The translations under genes were made by a program, and so were the position numbers. Positions 36,366 through 45,160 of a DNA stretch of 64,000 nucleotides are shown here, piece by piece. The DNA is from Paenibacillus terrae (lineage in GTDB: Bacteria; Bacillota; Bacilli; Paenibacillales; Paenibacillaceae): NCBI RefSeq assembly GCF_000943545.1, contig NZ_JTHP01000031.1:1-64000 (forward strand). Reading direction: 5' to 3'. Position 1 is the stretch's first letter. The number at the start of each line of letters is the position of its first letter. The notes beneath the pieces were generated by a model that worked only from the letters and a program-made list of their open reading frames with translations, was not told the DNA's origin and did no database searches.

Positions 36366-36379
36366 GATTTTGCAAAATT
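36366..36379. repeat. GATTTTGCAAAATT palindrome, copy 3
   Basis: A 12-bp perfect core, ATTTTGCAAAAT, directly after the ilvA terminator. Confidence 0.55.
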
Positions 36380-36441
36380 CGATTCCAGTCGCTCCAGGGT
36401 ACATAACGTTATGCGTAGTTTATGAATTTCTTTTTATTTGA

Positions 36442-36456
36442 AATAAAGCGTTTACA
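36442..36456 (+). promoter_or_regulatory. Candidate cre site before the arabinanase gene
   Basis: AATAAAGCGTTTACA has a perfect right half (GCGTTTACA) and two mismatches in the left half of the CcpA consensus. Carbon catabolite repression of a secreted arabinanase would be expected. Confidence 0.4.
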
Positions 36457-36566
36457 AAAATGAAGTTGATAGGTTAATATATATGTAACTTCATAAGTAT
36501 AAACACTAATGTAATAGTGTATTACCTGATTCTCATCATATAAAACGAATTTGGAGGTGCGTAAGA

Positions 36567-37541
36567 GTGTTGAAATCCTGGAAAAAATCAGTACGGGGTA
36601 AATTGGCTCGAACGGCGTTTGCTGCCGTAACCTCGGCTGCATTATTGCTATCAGTGGTTCCGTCGGCATCGGCAGAGCATTGGGCGTTAACTGGCGATGT
36701 GGCGGTACATGATCCGTCCATTACGAAGGAAGGCAATGCATGGTATATTTTCTCAACAGGGCAGGGGATACAGGTTCAAAGGTCGGATGATGGACGTAAT
36801 TTTTATAGATTACCACAAATATTCCTGTCGCCGCCATCATGGTGGAAATCGTATGTACCTAATCAAACCCCGAACGATGTGTGGGCGCCGGATGCTCAAA
36901 AGTACAATGGACGAGTATGGGTTTACTACTCCATTTCTACTTTCGGATCCCGCACTTCGGCCATCGGATTGACTTCTGCAACGAGCATAGGAGCCGGAAG
37001 CTGGAGAGATGATGGACTGGTGCTGCGTACGACACAATCTGATGATTACAATGCCATTGATCCGAATCTGGTCATTGACGCTTCCGGTAACCCGTGGCTT
37101 TCCTTCGGCTCATGGAATTCAGGCTTGAAAGTGACTCGTCTGGATAAAAATACGATGAAGCCTACGGGGCAGATTTATTCCATCGCGAAGCGTACCGCTG
37201 GCGGTCTGGAAGCTCCACATGTTACATACCGAGACGGTTATTATTATCTGTTCGCTTCCATTGATAACTGCTGCCAGGGTGTAAACAGCAATTACAAAAT
37301 TATTTACGGTCGCTCCACCAGTATTACTGGACCGTATGTGGACAAGAGTGGTAAAAAACTGATGGATGGCGGCGGAACCGTATTGGATGCGGGGAATGAC
37401 CGTTGGAAGGGACCGGGCGGTCAGTCCATTTATAACAATAGCGTGATTGCGCGTCATGCTTATGATGCGACTGATAACGGAAATCCAAAGCTGCTGATTA
37501 GTGATCTGAAATGGGACTCCGCAGGTTGGCCTACGTACTAA
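36567..37541 (+). CDS. Secreted endo-1,5-alpha-L-arabinanase (GH43)
   Basis: The 324-residue enzyme cuts arabinan backbone outside the cell. A signal peptide covers about residues 1-36 (LARTAFAAVTSAALLLSVVP, then SASAEHW). The five-blade GH43 active site is visible: VHDPSITKEGNAWYIF with the general base near residue 49, a central Asp in YNAIDPNLVID near 160 and the catalytic acid in GGLEAPHVTYRDGYYYLF near 213. It resembles B. subtilis AbnA. The start is GTG 36567 behind GGAGGTG. It is monocistronic, with a terminator 50 bp downstream. Products would suit the araNPQ importer nearby. Confidence 0.92.
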   Translation: MLKSWKKSVRGKLARTAFAAVTSAALLLSVVPSASAEHWALTGDVAVHDPSITKEGNAWYIFSTGQGIQVQRSDDGRNFYRLPQIFLSPPSWWKSYVPNQTPNDVWAPDAQKYNGRVWVYYSISTFGSRTSAIGLTSATSIGAGSWRDDGLVLRTTQSDDYNAIDPNLVIDASGNPWLSFGSWNSGLKVTRLDKNTMKPTGQIYSIAKRTAGGLEAPHVTYRDGYYYLFASIDNCCQGVNSNYKIIYGRSTSITGPYVDKSGKKLMDGGGTVLDAGNDRWKGPGGQSIYNNSVIARHAYDATDNGNPKLLISDLKWDSAGWPTY

Positions 37542-37594
37542 AAAATGTGGGCTACATGGAGTCATCCATATAGCGATCTCACCTAGGTATATCC

Positions 37595-37627
37595 AAAAAC
37601 TGTTCCTCCATAGGGGGAGCAGTTTTT
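37595..37627 (+). terminator. Terminator of the arabinanase gene
   Basis: AAAAACTG(T)TCC pairs with GGAG(C)AGTTTTT with T-rich 3' side. Confidence 0.7.
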
Positions 37628-37630
37628 GGC

Positions 37631-37687
37631 TTGCAATGTCATAGAAACATGCTATTATGAATCAAGTTGATAATAATTATCATTATC
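37631..37687 (+). promoter_or_regulatory. Fur-controlled promoter of the siderophore importer
   Basis: TTGCAA (37631-37636), a 16-nt spacer and TATTAT (37653-37658). TGATAATAATTATCA (37668-37682) is a perfect 7-1-7 Fur box, and the longer GATAATAATTATCATTATC (37669-37687) matches the 19-bp iron box at 17 positions. The box covers the start of transcription. Confidence 0.9.
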
Positions 37688-37741
37688 GCCATCGTCATGA
37701 GCGTTATGGTGGTTTCAGGTATGGAGGGAGTGACCTCACGA

Positions 37742-38827
37742 ATGCAGTTTAAAGGCAGAGCAGATAAACATGCGGCTCGGACAGAAGGCACAGCTCCCGA
37801 AGTAGCCTTGGTAGCCCGTCCTTTACTCCGGGCGGGCCGGATTCGGCAGGCGCTGCTATTCATAGGTGCTGCTGTGTTGCTGGCCTTGGCCATGTTTGCC
37901 GCGATTTCTCTTGGAGCCAAGGACTTGACCTTAGGCACGGTATGGGCGGCGGTATTCCACTATGATCGTTCACTGATGACACATCAGATCATTCATGAGC
38001 TGAGATTACCGCGTGTGCTGGGGGCGGCTGTTATCGGAGCTGCATTGGCGGTGGCAGGCTCTCTGATTCAGGGTATTACGCGCAACCCGCTGGGAGATAC
38101 AGGTGTGTTAGGCATTAACGCAGGAGCGATGTTTGTGGTCGCTGTAAGTTTTGCCTTTTTCCCTAATCTTCCTTATGGAACGTTAATCGTATTGTCATTC
38201 CTCGGGGCGCTGATGAGCACCTTGCTGGTATTTGGTCTGGGAGCTTCCGCGCCCGGAGGATTGACGCCGATGAGATTGACCGTATCTGGAGCAGTGACGG
38301 CTGCTCTGCTAGGCTCTATGACTTCGGGAATTGCGATTTATTTTGATCTGAGTCAGGATTTGGCCTTTTGGTATGCGGGTGGTGTCGCCGGAATCAAATG
38401 GTCTCAGCTTGAGATTCTTGCGCCAATTTTGCTGATTGTGATCGCTTGGTCTATGGGGCTGGCACGCTCTATTTCACTGATTTCGATGGGCGATGAGGTG
38501 GCACTGAATCTTGGATTAAATCTCAAGCGTATTCGGCTGCTGGGTCTGCTGACCGTGGTGGTACTGGCCGGGTTGTCCGTGTCCGCAGCCGGGGCCATCG
38601 GCTTTGTAGGGCTGGTTATTCCGCATATTGCCCGCAAGCTGATCGGTGTGGATTATCGCCAGATCGTACCGCTGTCTGCGTTATTGGGAGCTGTGCTGCT
38701 GGTGTTGGCTGATTTGGGAGCGAGAATGGCGAATCCGCCGGAGGAGCTGGCTATTGGTATTATGGTGTCTTTTATCGGGGTGCCTTTTTTCCTCTTTCTC
38801 GCCCGTAAGGAAAGGAGGGATTTGTAG
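37742..38827 (+). CDS. Iron-siderophore ABC permease (FecCD family), first subunit
   Basis: A 361-residue membrane protein with about nine to ten membrane segments. It has VLGAAVIGAALAVAGSLIQG, TRNPLGDTGVLGINAGAM, GAIGFVGLVIPHIARKLIGV and a C-terminal signature IGVPFFLFLARKE. The reading frame stays open upstream to 37667, but that stretch is the Fur box, so the start must be later. ATG 37742 has GGAGGG upstream at a long 13-nt spacing; ATG 37721 is the alternative. It forms an operon with the next permease and a binding protein. No ATPase is encoded here, so a shared one such as a YusV/FecE type is likely. Confidence 0.92.
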   Translation: MQFKGRADKHAARTEGTAPEVALVARPLLRAGRIRQALLFIGAAVLLALAMFAAISLGAKDLTLGTVWAAVFHYDRSLMTHQIIHELRLPRVLGAAVIGAALAVAGSLIQGITRNPLGDTGVLGINAGAMFVVAVSFAFFPNLPYGTLIVLSFLGALMSTLLVFGLGASAPGGLTPMRLTVSGAVTAALLGSMTSGIAIYFDLSQDLAFWYAGGVAGIKWSQLEILAPILLIVIAWSMGLARSISLISMGDEVALNLGLNLKRIRLLGLLTVVVLAGLSVSAAGAIGFVGLVIPHIARKLIGVDYRQIVPLSALLGAVLLVLADLGARMANPPEELAIGIMVSFIGVPFFLFLARKERRDL

Positions 38828-39852
38828 TGAGTCGCTCTTTAGGGACCAGGGATGCAAGAAGGTCAAAAGCTTGGCTCGTCTGTTTGGTCTTGGCGGGGAT
38901 CAGCTTTGTTGTCATTGTTCTGGGTCTGAATACCGGAACGATTCGCATTCCACCGCTACGCGTGCTGGATACTCTATTTGGCGGGGGAAGCGGACGTGAT
39001 CATACCGTTCTGTTCGAATACCGTCTGCCGCGTATCGTTGTAACGGTACTGGCTGGGGCCGGATTGGGAGCAGCCGGAGCTGTTATGCAGGGCTTGTCGC
39101 GGAACGCACTCGCTGACCCGGGGGTGCTGGGGCTTCACGCGGGGGCTGCGTTGGGACTGGTGATGTTCGTCAGTTTCTTTCGCGATCTTGAAGGATCGGC
39201 AGCCGTGCTGATCCCCCTGTTTACTTTTGCAGGAGGTGTCGTGGCGGCGGTGCTGATTGTGCTGTTGTCCTATAACCGGAACAGAGGAATCGTGCCTGTG
39301 CGTCTGATCCTGTCCGGCATCGGTGTAGCCTCGGGCCTCAGCGCTATAACGCTGTATTGGTCCTTGCGGCTCGATGAGGATACTTACGCGTTCACCGCAC
39401 GTTGGTTGGCTGGCAGCGTATGGGGCCGGGACTGGATACATGCGGCGGCTTTGCTGCCGTGGATAGTTATTGTGTTGCCCTACGTTCTGTCACAGACGCG
39501 CAGCCTGAACAATCTGTCGCTGGGCGACGAGACGGCCGCTGGAATCGGTACGAGTGTGAAGCGTCAGCGTCTGTTGCTGCTGGGTGCAGCCGTGGCCCTA
39601 TCCAGCGCCAGTGTGTCTATGGCTGGAGGTATTGGCTTCATTGGGCTGATTGCGCCTCATCTGGCTCGCCGTCTGGTTGGGCCAATGTATCAGCATTTGC
39701 TGCCAGTGGCCTGCTTTGTCGGAATCGTCATTTTGGTCACCGCGGATACGATTGGACGCTCTGTGTTTCAGCCGAATGCGATTCCGGCGGGTGTGGTGGT
39801 TGCTGTGGTAGGGGCTCCGTATTTTTTATTTTTGCTGTCCCGTACGAAATGA
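38827..39852 (+). CDS. Iron-siderophore ABC permease (FecCD family), second subunit
   Basis: A 341-residue membrane protein and heterodimer partner of the preceding permease. Motifs are VTVLAGAGLGAAGAVMQGLS, RNALADPGVLGLHAGAALGL, GGIGFIGLIAPHLARRLVGP and the C-terminal GAPYFLFLLSRTK. The GTG start shares one base with the stop of the first permease, which implies coupled translation. An 88-bp spacer precedes the binding-protein gene. Confidence 0.93.
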   Translation: MSRSLGTRDARRSKAWLVCLVLAGISFVVIVLGLNTGTIRIPPLRVLDTLFGGGSGRDHTVLFEYRLPRIVVTVLAGAGLGAAGAVMQGLSRNALADPGVLGLHAGAALGLVMFVSFFRDLEGSAAVLIPLFTFAGGVVAAVLIVLLSYNRNRGIVPVRLILSGIGVASGLSAITLYWSLRLDEDTYAFTARWLAGSVWGRDWIHAAALLPWIVIVLPYVLSQTRSLNNLSLGDETAAGIGTSVKRQRLLLLGAAVALSSASVSMAGGIGFIGLIAPHLARRLVGPMYQHLLPVACFVGIVILVTADTIGRSVFQPNAIPAGVVVAVVGAPYFLFLLSRTK

Positions 39853-39940
39853 CAGATGGAATAGGTACATAAACCAACAAGCTGAAGCTTTCTATATAGA
39901 TCATTTTATATGGAGCTTTTATGACATAGGAGGAATAGTA

Positions 39941-40888
39941 ATGACAAAAAATGGTTCCTATTATTCAGGATTCAAGCGTTCATGGGTGGGCATGGTTCTT
40001 ATTTTATGTATGGTGGTGCTGTCCGCTTGTGGACAAGCAGCAGACAACAAAGCTGCCGATACGAAAGCAGCGGACAACGGTGAGAAAACGGTCAGCGCGG
40101 ATTCGCGTATTGCTTCTATGTCCATTCATTTAACGAACAATTTGCTGGCGCTGGGCATTACTCCGGCTGGTTCGGTCATCGGTGGAGATGTTAAGGACTT
40201 TTTACCCCATGTAAAAGATCGTCTCCAAAATACCCGCAAGCTGGGCGTTGTCACAGACCCGGATATGGAAGCCGTGCTGGATCTACAACCTGACCATATT
40301 TTTCTCGACAAAAAATATTCGGGAGCCGATGTAGCCAAGTATGAAAAAATCGCGCCGACCGAGGTCTTTGATCTGGACGAGGGCACATGGAAGGACCAAC
40401 TGAAAAAAATAGCTGTTATGGTCAAGCATGAAGCGCAGGCGGACGCTTTCCTGAAAGATTACGATGCCCAACAGGAACGGGTTAAAAAGCTGATCCATCA
40501 AAAAATCGGCGACGGAACCGTGATGGCTATTCGTGTTACGGCGAAGGAAGTCCGTGTGATGGGCATGAAGCGCCCGGTAGGACCGCTGTTGTATCAGGAT
40601 TTGGGCTTGAAGCCAGCCAAGGGTGTGGAAAAGATCAACAAGGCATATCAGGTCGTATCCCAGGAGGTTTTGCCGGATTATGATGCCGATGCGATCTTTG
40701 TCATTATCAGTAAAGGCGCGGATGCCCAAAAGGTGTATGCGCAACTGGAAGGAAACGCGGTATGGCAAGGACTCAAAGCAGTGAAGCAGGGCCATGTCTA
40801 CATGCTGGACGGACAGCCTTGGCTGGACTATTCGGCAATGGGACACAAAATCGCTCTGGATAATGCAGAGCAACTCTTTTCCAAATAA
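39941..40888 (+). CDS. Iron-siderophore substrate-binding lipoprotein
   Basis: A 315-residue lipoprotein with lipobox VLSAC near residue 30, then an Ala/Asp/Lys-rich linker repeating KAADTKAADN. The FhuD/BtuF-type fold follows: RIASMSIHLTNNLLALGITP, VVTDPDMEAVLDLQPDHIFL and a late VYMLDGQPWLDYSAMGHKIA. It binds a ferric siderophore outside the membrane and feeds the two FecCD permeases. ATAGGAGGAATAGT precedes the ATG. The ligand, catecholate or hydroxamate, cannot be told from sequence. Confidence 0.9.
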   Translation: MTKNGSYYSGFKRSWVGMVLILCMVVLSACGQAADNKAADTKAADNGEKTVSADSRIASMSIHLTNNLLALGITPAGSVIGGDVKDFLPHVKDRLQNTRKLGVVTDPDMEAVLDLQPDHIFLDKKYSGADVAKYEKIAPTEVFDLDEGTWKDQLKKIAVMVKHEAQADAFLKDYDAQQERVKKLIHQKIGDGTVMAIRVTAKEVRVMGMKRPVGPLLYQDLGLKPAKGVEKINKAYQVVSQEVLPDYDADAIFVIISKGADAQKVYAQLEGNAVWQGLKAVKQGHVYMLDGQPWLDYSAMGHKIALDNAEQLFSK

Positions 40889-40903
40889 GCTTTAACGTAC
40901 ATC

Positions 40904-40952
40904 AAAGCCGTATTCCCAATGCACTTATTGCAGGTGGGGAATACGGCTTTTT
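40904..40952 (+). terminator. Terminator of the siderophore importer operon
   Basis: AAAGCCGTATTCCC pairs with GGGAATACGGCTTT around a 19-nt loop, followed by TT. Confidence 0.8.
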
Positions 40953-41028
40953 GGCGAATTGTAAAATATCCAAAAGAGCCGCCACGAACAAAAATCGGGC
41001 AGCTCCGAGTACAGATGAGGATTGCGTC

Positions 41029-41457
41029 TTATGAACGTTTTTTGCGTAAAAAAATCGGCTTGAGACCGATGAAGCCGATGGCGGCAAGGATCAGATTCAC
41101 CCAGGGTGAAATGCTGAACACGGGCAGTACGCGGCGCAGGGCCAGCCCGGCGACGAGAATCACCACGACTAACACGACATACAGCAAGATGGACTTGAGG
41201 TCTATGCGGGGCTTCACGGGCGTATAGTCTTGCTGTGCTTCCTCGCCTTCTTCCGGGCGGTCCATAAAATTCATCAGCGCTTCAACCAGCAGAATGGCTC
41301 CTGCGGCGATGATGATCAGGGTGGACAGGTTAACTTTTTCAAAAGGAGCAACATCTCCGCCTGTGAACGTTACAAACCATCCGATGATCGCCTGTGTCAA
41401 AAAAAACATGGACAAGGCAATCCATGCAATAAGCGTATAATTTTTGGCTTTATTCAT
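41029..41457 (-). CDS. Hypothetical four-segment membrane protein
   Basis: A 142-residue protein with hydrophobic segments at about residues 6-29, 44-63, 91-110 and 115-134 and a basic end (LRKKRS). The acidic loop MDRPEEGEEAQQDYTPVKPR lies between the second and third segments. I start at the codon of MNKAKNYTLIAW because GCAGGAGGAAG precedes it; an in-frame start 48 bp upstream lacks a site. The family is not recognised. It is convergent with the siderophore operon and divergent from the next small gene. Confidence 0.75.
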   Translation of the reverse strand: MNKAKNYTLIAWIALSMFFLTQAIIGWFVTFTGGDVAPFEKVNLSTLIIIAAGAILLVEALMNFMDRPEEGEEAQQDYTPVKPRIDLKSILLYVVLVVVILVAGLALRRVLPVFSISPWVNLILAAIGFIGLKPIFLRKKRS

Positions 41458-41654
41458 TTCTTCCTCCTGCTTTGCGGGCGTATTCCGGTCTGGCGGAACC
41501 ACCAATACGTAACAAAAACAGTATACGTGAGTAAGCTGCGGATGGCAAAAGGCTTTATCTGCGCAATGTATATTACCGCTGCAATCTCCTCAAACTGGAT
41601 AAAGGGTGAGCACGCGGAGCATCCTGAATGTAAATGTGGAGAGGATGTGGCATC

Positions 41655-41954
41655 ATGAAGCTGGATAAGCAGGCGGATTATACGGTTAATAAACGGCTGG
41701 AAGCCGCTCCAGTTAGAAACAGCGTGGAGGCGATGCCTGTGAACGTGAGTCATCGGAGCATTCAGGGAACATTCCCGACGTACCGTATTCTGGACGATGC
41801 TGAATGGGCTCAGGATACCGAGTTTGCAGGTGATCTGGGCGAAGAGAGCTACCGCAGCTTGTGGCATGAGGATCAGAATAGCGGTGCCTCTTGCAGACTG
41901 GAGTGGGAGGGGCGTACGGAGACCCACGAAATGTTCAGGAACAGCTACGAATAG
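41655..41954 (+). CDS. Hypothetical acidic protein
   Basis: A 99-residue soluble protein (MKLDKQADYTVNKRLEAAPV at the start) whose second half is rich in Asp, Glu and Trp: RILDDAEWAQDTEFAGDLGE, then SYRSLWHEDQ. GAGAGGA lies 9 nt before the ATG. There is no signal, membrane segment or known motif. It could be a sporulation or stress-related small protein of Paenibacillus, but that is a guess. It is monocistronic. Confidence 0.6.
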   Translation: MKLDKQADYTVNKRLEAAPVRNSVEAMPVNVSHRSIQGTFPTYRILDDAEWAQDTEFAGDLGEESYRSLWHEDQNSGASCRLEWEGRTETHEMFRNSYE

Positions 41955-42294
41955 TCTGCTGGATGAAGTTAATTTCCCATCAAGTAATGCAATATGGCGT
42001 TCTTCGTTATCGTTGCGGGGAGCGCCATTTGTTCGTTTTTTCTCCGTTATAACTGACAGGTTGACAAGGAAGCAGGGCAATGATAGACTGACTTTACTAT
42101 AAAACTTATTAAACTTATCGGAATTGAAGTAAATAGATATTTTGCTGAGCATCCATGTTACAATATACGTTTGACATATTCGCTTTAAATCATTAATTAC
42201 CAATCATTAATCATCACAAGAAGCTTCGCAAGATAGGGTTGCCCATGCAGCATAGCAGGTTGGTGACGGTGAAGCTTGAAACAGGGGGACAATC
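41955..42294 (+). other. Intergenic stretch before the hydrolase gene
   Basis: 340 bases without a credible gene. ATGGCGTTC with GAGCGCCAT (about 41994-42028) followed by T-rich DNA may be a terminator of the small gene. TTGACA (42061-42066), a 17-nt spacer and TAGACT (42084-42089) form a plausible promoter for the hydrolase, about 205 bp before its ATG. The long AT-rich leader between them holds nothing I recognise. Confidence 0.5.
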
Positions 42295-43122
42295 ATGATG
42301 GAACGGCAAATTGGAATTCGCTTTGAAAATGAGGAGCTGGCCGCAACGATTCATTATCCAAGCAATCCGAATGAAGGAGACCGTCAGAGACGGGTACCGC
42401 TCGTAGTGATATGCCACGGATTTGTGGGCAATCGTATCGGGGTAGATCGTTTATTCGTAAAGACTGCTCGTGAGCTTGCAGAAGGGGGATATTTTGTCCT
42501 GCGCTTTGATTTTGCGGGTTGCGGGGAAAGTACGGGTGACTACGGCAAGCAAGGGCTGGAGTCGATGATTAATCAGACACGTACCGTGCTTGATTATGCC
42601 GTGAATTGTACAGATATCGACCCGACCAAGGTGACGCTGATCGGTCACAGTCTGGGTGGCGCGGTCGCTCTTCTCACAGCAGTACGGGACAAGAGAGTAC
42701 AAAATCTGGTGCTTTGGTCTGCGGTCGGCTACCCGTTCAATGACATTGTTAAAATTACGGAGCGGAGCGTGTACGATGAGTCCGTGAAAAGCGGTCAGGC
42801 CGACTATTTGGGCTATAAGTTCACACCTTCATATTTTGAGTCGCTTGCCCAGTTCCAGCCGTTTCAGGAGGCCGTCAAGTTTAACGGCGATGTGCTCGTT
42901 ATTCACGGAACCTCGGATGATATCATTCCTGTGGACTATGCATTCCTGTTCCAAAAGGTATTTTGGATGCGTCCAGAGGGACGCTGTGACAAAGAGATTA
43001 TTTTTCAGGGAGACCACACCTTCTCTTCCGGTAAAGAGCGGCAGCGGTTGATCGACCGGACGCTGGAATGGCTGGATGAGCAGGAGAATATTCAGCGGGA
43101 TTGGCAGCACTGGATGATCTGA
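42295..43122 (+). CDS. Alpha/beta hydrolase (serine esterase/aminopeptidase-like)
   Basis: The 275-residue cytosolic hydrolase has VICHGFVGNRIGVDRLFVKT for the oxyanion region, DFAGCGESTGDYGKQGLESM, the nucleophile in LIGHSLGGAVALLTAV near residue 123, the acid in IHGTSDDIIPVDYAFLF and the histidine in FQGDHTFSSGKER near 243. It belongs to the hydrolase-4/S9-like esterases; the substrate is unknown. ATG 42295 is followed at once by a second ATG at 42298, either of which may be used behind CAGGGGGA. Confidence 0.85.
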   Translation: MMERQIGIRFENEELAATIHYPSNPNEGDRQRRVPLVVICHGFVGNRIGVDRLFVKTARELAEGGYFVLRFDFAGCGESTGDYGKQGLESMINQTRTVLDYAVNCTDIDPTKVTLIGHSLGGAVALLTAVRDKRVQNLVLWSAVGYPFNDIVKITERSVYDESVKSGQADYLGYKFTPSYFESLAQFQPFQEAVKFNGDVLVIHGTSDDIIPVDYAFLFQKVFWMRPEGRCDKEIIFQGDHTFSSGKERQRLIDRTLEWLDEQENIQRDWQHWMI

Positions 43123-43214
43123 TTTCAGGCTGTAACGGATTGTATTGGAAATTGCGCCTCCACCGGAGTAAAATGGAAGAGTAACACTATACTGGCGTGT
43201 GGAGGTTGGCAGCG

Positions 43215-44006
43215 ATGACATTACCCTCAATTTTTGTTGCGCACGGTTCACCGACACTGGCTTTAGAAAACAACGCATACACCAGCTTTCTTGCAGAGCT
43301 GGGCGCGAGCCTGCCCCGACCCAAAGGAATAGTCATTTTTTCCGCGCATTGGGATAGTGCTGATCAATGTATCGGCGCGGATGATCAGCATGCAGCGTTG
43401 CACGATTTCTATGGCTTTCCTGAACAAATGTACACACTTGATTACCCTGCACCAGGCGATCCGAAGCTGTATGAGGAGATAGAGCATCTGTTCAGTCAGC
43501 ATAACCTGTTCCACCAGCCGGTTCGGAACCGGGGACTGGATCATGGAGCATGGGTGGTTTTGCGGCATATATATCCTGATGCGCACATCCCGGTCGTCCC
43601 GCTCTCCATTGATTCCAGGCGTGCTCCGCAGGAGCAGTATGAGATTGGGCGGATGCTGGCACCGTTGCGTGAACAGGGCATTTTGATCATCGGTAGCGGT
43701 GGGTTGGTCCACAACTTGCGAACACTCAAGCAGACGAATGAGCCTGCGGATTGGGCGGTTCAATATGATAACTGGATCGGTCAGCAGCTTCAGGACTGGA
43801 ATTTGCGTCATTTGTTCCAATATGACAAAAAGGCTCCTTATGCCAAACAGGCGGTTCCCTCTTATGGGATAGAGCATTTTTCACCGCTGTTTTACGCGAT
43901 GGGGGCTGCGGATGACCAGCGCTCGGCGCAGAAGCTTTTTCAGTCCTATGTCCTAGGCTCACTGAGTCTCAATTGTTGGGCTTTCGGTCAAGAACGTGAT
44001 ACGTAA
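43215..44006 (+). CDS. Class III extradiol dioxygenase (4,5-DOPA dioxygenase type)
   Basis: The 263-residue LigB-superfamily enzyme opens aromatic diols with Fe2+ or Zn2+. Ligand and catalytic histidines are in VAHGSPTLALENN near residue 12, IVIFSAHWDS near 46 and RGLDHGAWVVLRHIYPDAHI near 115. IIGSGGLVHNLRTL near 160 is also typical. This matches YgiD/DODA-type proteins. ATG 43215 sits 8 nt after GGAGGT; an in-frame GTG at 43197 lies before that site. It is monocistronic with its own terminator. Confidence 0.9.
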   Translation: MTLPSIFVAHGSPTLALENNAYTSFLAELGASLPRPKGIVIFSAHWDSADQCIGADDQHAALHDFYGFPEQMYTLDYPAPGDPKLYEEIEHLFSQHNLFHQPVRNRGLDHGAWVVLRHIYPDAHIPVVPLSIDSRRAPQEQYEIGRMLAPLREQGILIIGSGGLVHNLRTLKQTNEPADWAVQYDNWIGQQLQDWNLRHLFQYDKKAPYAKQAVPSYGIEHFSPLFYAMGAADDQRSAQKLFQSYVLGSLSLNCWAFGQERDT

Positions 44007-44011
44007 ATGTG

Positions 44012-44059
44012 AAAAAGAACTTCCGAATCCACATGGCTAGTGGGAATGGAAGTTCTTTT
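44012..44059 (+). terminator. Terminator of the dioxygenase gene
   Basis: AAAGAACTTCC pairs with GGAAGTTCTTT across a 23-nt loop with partial inner pairing, followed by TTG. Confidence 0.75.
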
Positions 44060-44106
44060 GTGTATATAACGGGAGTTACTGTAGGGTGTGTTCCTGTAAA
44101 ACTTGA

Positions 44107-45033
44107 TCAGGAAGTGGGTACGTTCTTTTTCAGCCAGTTGGATACCTGTGCAGTATGTTTATCCCCGTTTTGATCCAGTAGTGCCACGAAGGCTTTTAGT
44201 TTTTGTACATAAGGACTAGCTGAGCCACTGTTGCGTTGAATTACCAGTTGATATCCTTTTTTGGCGTTAGGATGAATCTTCTTGGTATCGTAATCGAATA
44301 ATGGCGTATTGTTTGTGCCGTAGAAGGTATAGAAATAGTACAGATCATGCAATTCTTTGACAGCTAGTGTACGGTTGGAATGTGGATATTTGTTTAAAAA
44401 GTCTTCCTGTGCCAGCACCCGTCCAGACAACTGCTGATATCCGATATGCAGTGCGGCATCCTTGGTAGCCGCCTGTCCAGATTCCACTGCCATGATGTCA
44501 ATATAGCTGCATATATCTGCCGTGGTGTGCTTCCCGAACACTTTATATTTTTCATAGTTTATGACAGGATAATACATGCCTTCTGCGGTTTCCAGTTTGT
44601 ATCCAGCATCTCTGGTTTGGGCCAGTAATTTTTTCAGGTTCGTATCTTTGGTGCGGCTAATTACATTTGTGAACGAATCGCCGGGTTTATAAATAGTATT
44701 GATTTTGGTTTGAACAGAAGTTGGGTATAGGGTTTGTGAATAAGAATCCAATTGCTTGGTCTGTGCATTTTCCAGATGAAGCGTCATGATGGTGGCTTGA
44801 GAGGCTGGAATGGATTGAATGTGTTTTTGCAAATAAGCGAATGCCTGAGGCAGCTTGCCGGGTTGACGTAGCAGTTGCTCGAAGGTGTTGGAGATATTTT
44901 GCACACTTTCCGATTGAGACGTTGTCGTAGTTGATACTGCCGCTTCGGCTTGTGATGGATATCCCAGTCCCATAGTCTGTACTGTGAAAGTTACTGTCGC
45001 GAGCATGAGGTAGGCTTTGGTGATTTTTTTCAT
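44107..45033 (-). CDS. Secreted protein of unknown function
   Basis: A 308-residue protein with a clear signal peptide (MKKITKAYLMLATVTFTVQ, cleavage near PSQAEA). The mature part is mostly helical and Lys/Gln/Thr-rich, with FEQLLRQPGKLPQAFAYLQK near residue 52 and a C-terminal VSNWLKKNVPTS. No enzyme motif is recognised. The start is fixed by GGAGGG 7 nt before ATG 45033 on the minus strand. The frame stays open further upstream through a tandem repeat, which I take as chance. It is monocistronic, with no clear partner. Confidence 0.75.
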   Translation of the reverse strand: MKKITKAYLMLATVTFTVQTMGLGYPSQAEAAVSTTTTSQSESVQNISNTFEQLLRQPGKLPQAFAYLQKHIQSIPASQATIMTLHLENAQTKQLDSYSQTLYPTSVQTKINTIYKPGDSFTNVISRTKDTNLKKLLAQTRDAGYKLETAEGMYYPVINYEKYKVFGKHTTADICSYIDIMAVESGQAATKDAALHIGYQQLSGRVLAQEDFLNKYPHSNRTLAVKELHDLYYFYTFYGTNNTPLFDYDTKKIHPNAKKGYQLVIQRNSGSASPYVQKLKAFVALLDQNGDKHTAQVSNWLKKNVPTS

Positions 45034-45160
45034 GATATAACCCTCCATGGCTTTCTTTGATGTAACTGTAGTGTATAGGGGGAATGTATCGTGAGCATTC
45101 CGGGTTGTATCCAACTTGTAAACGTTTGGGGAAATGATGAATCGGATATAAAAGAAAGTC

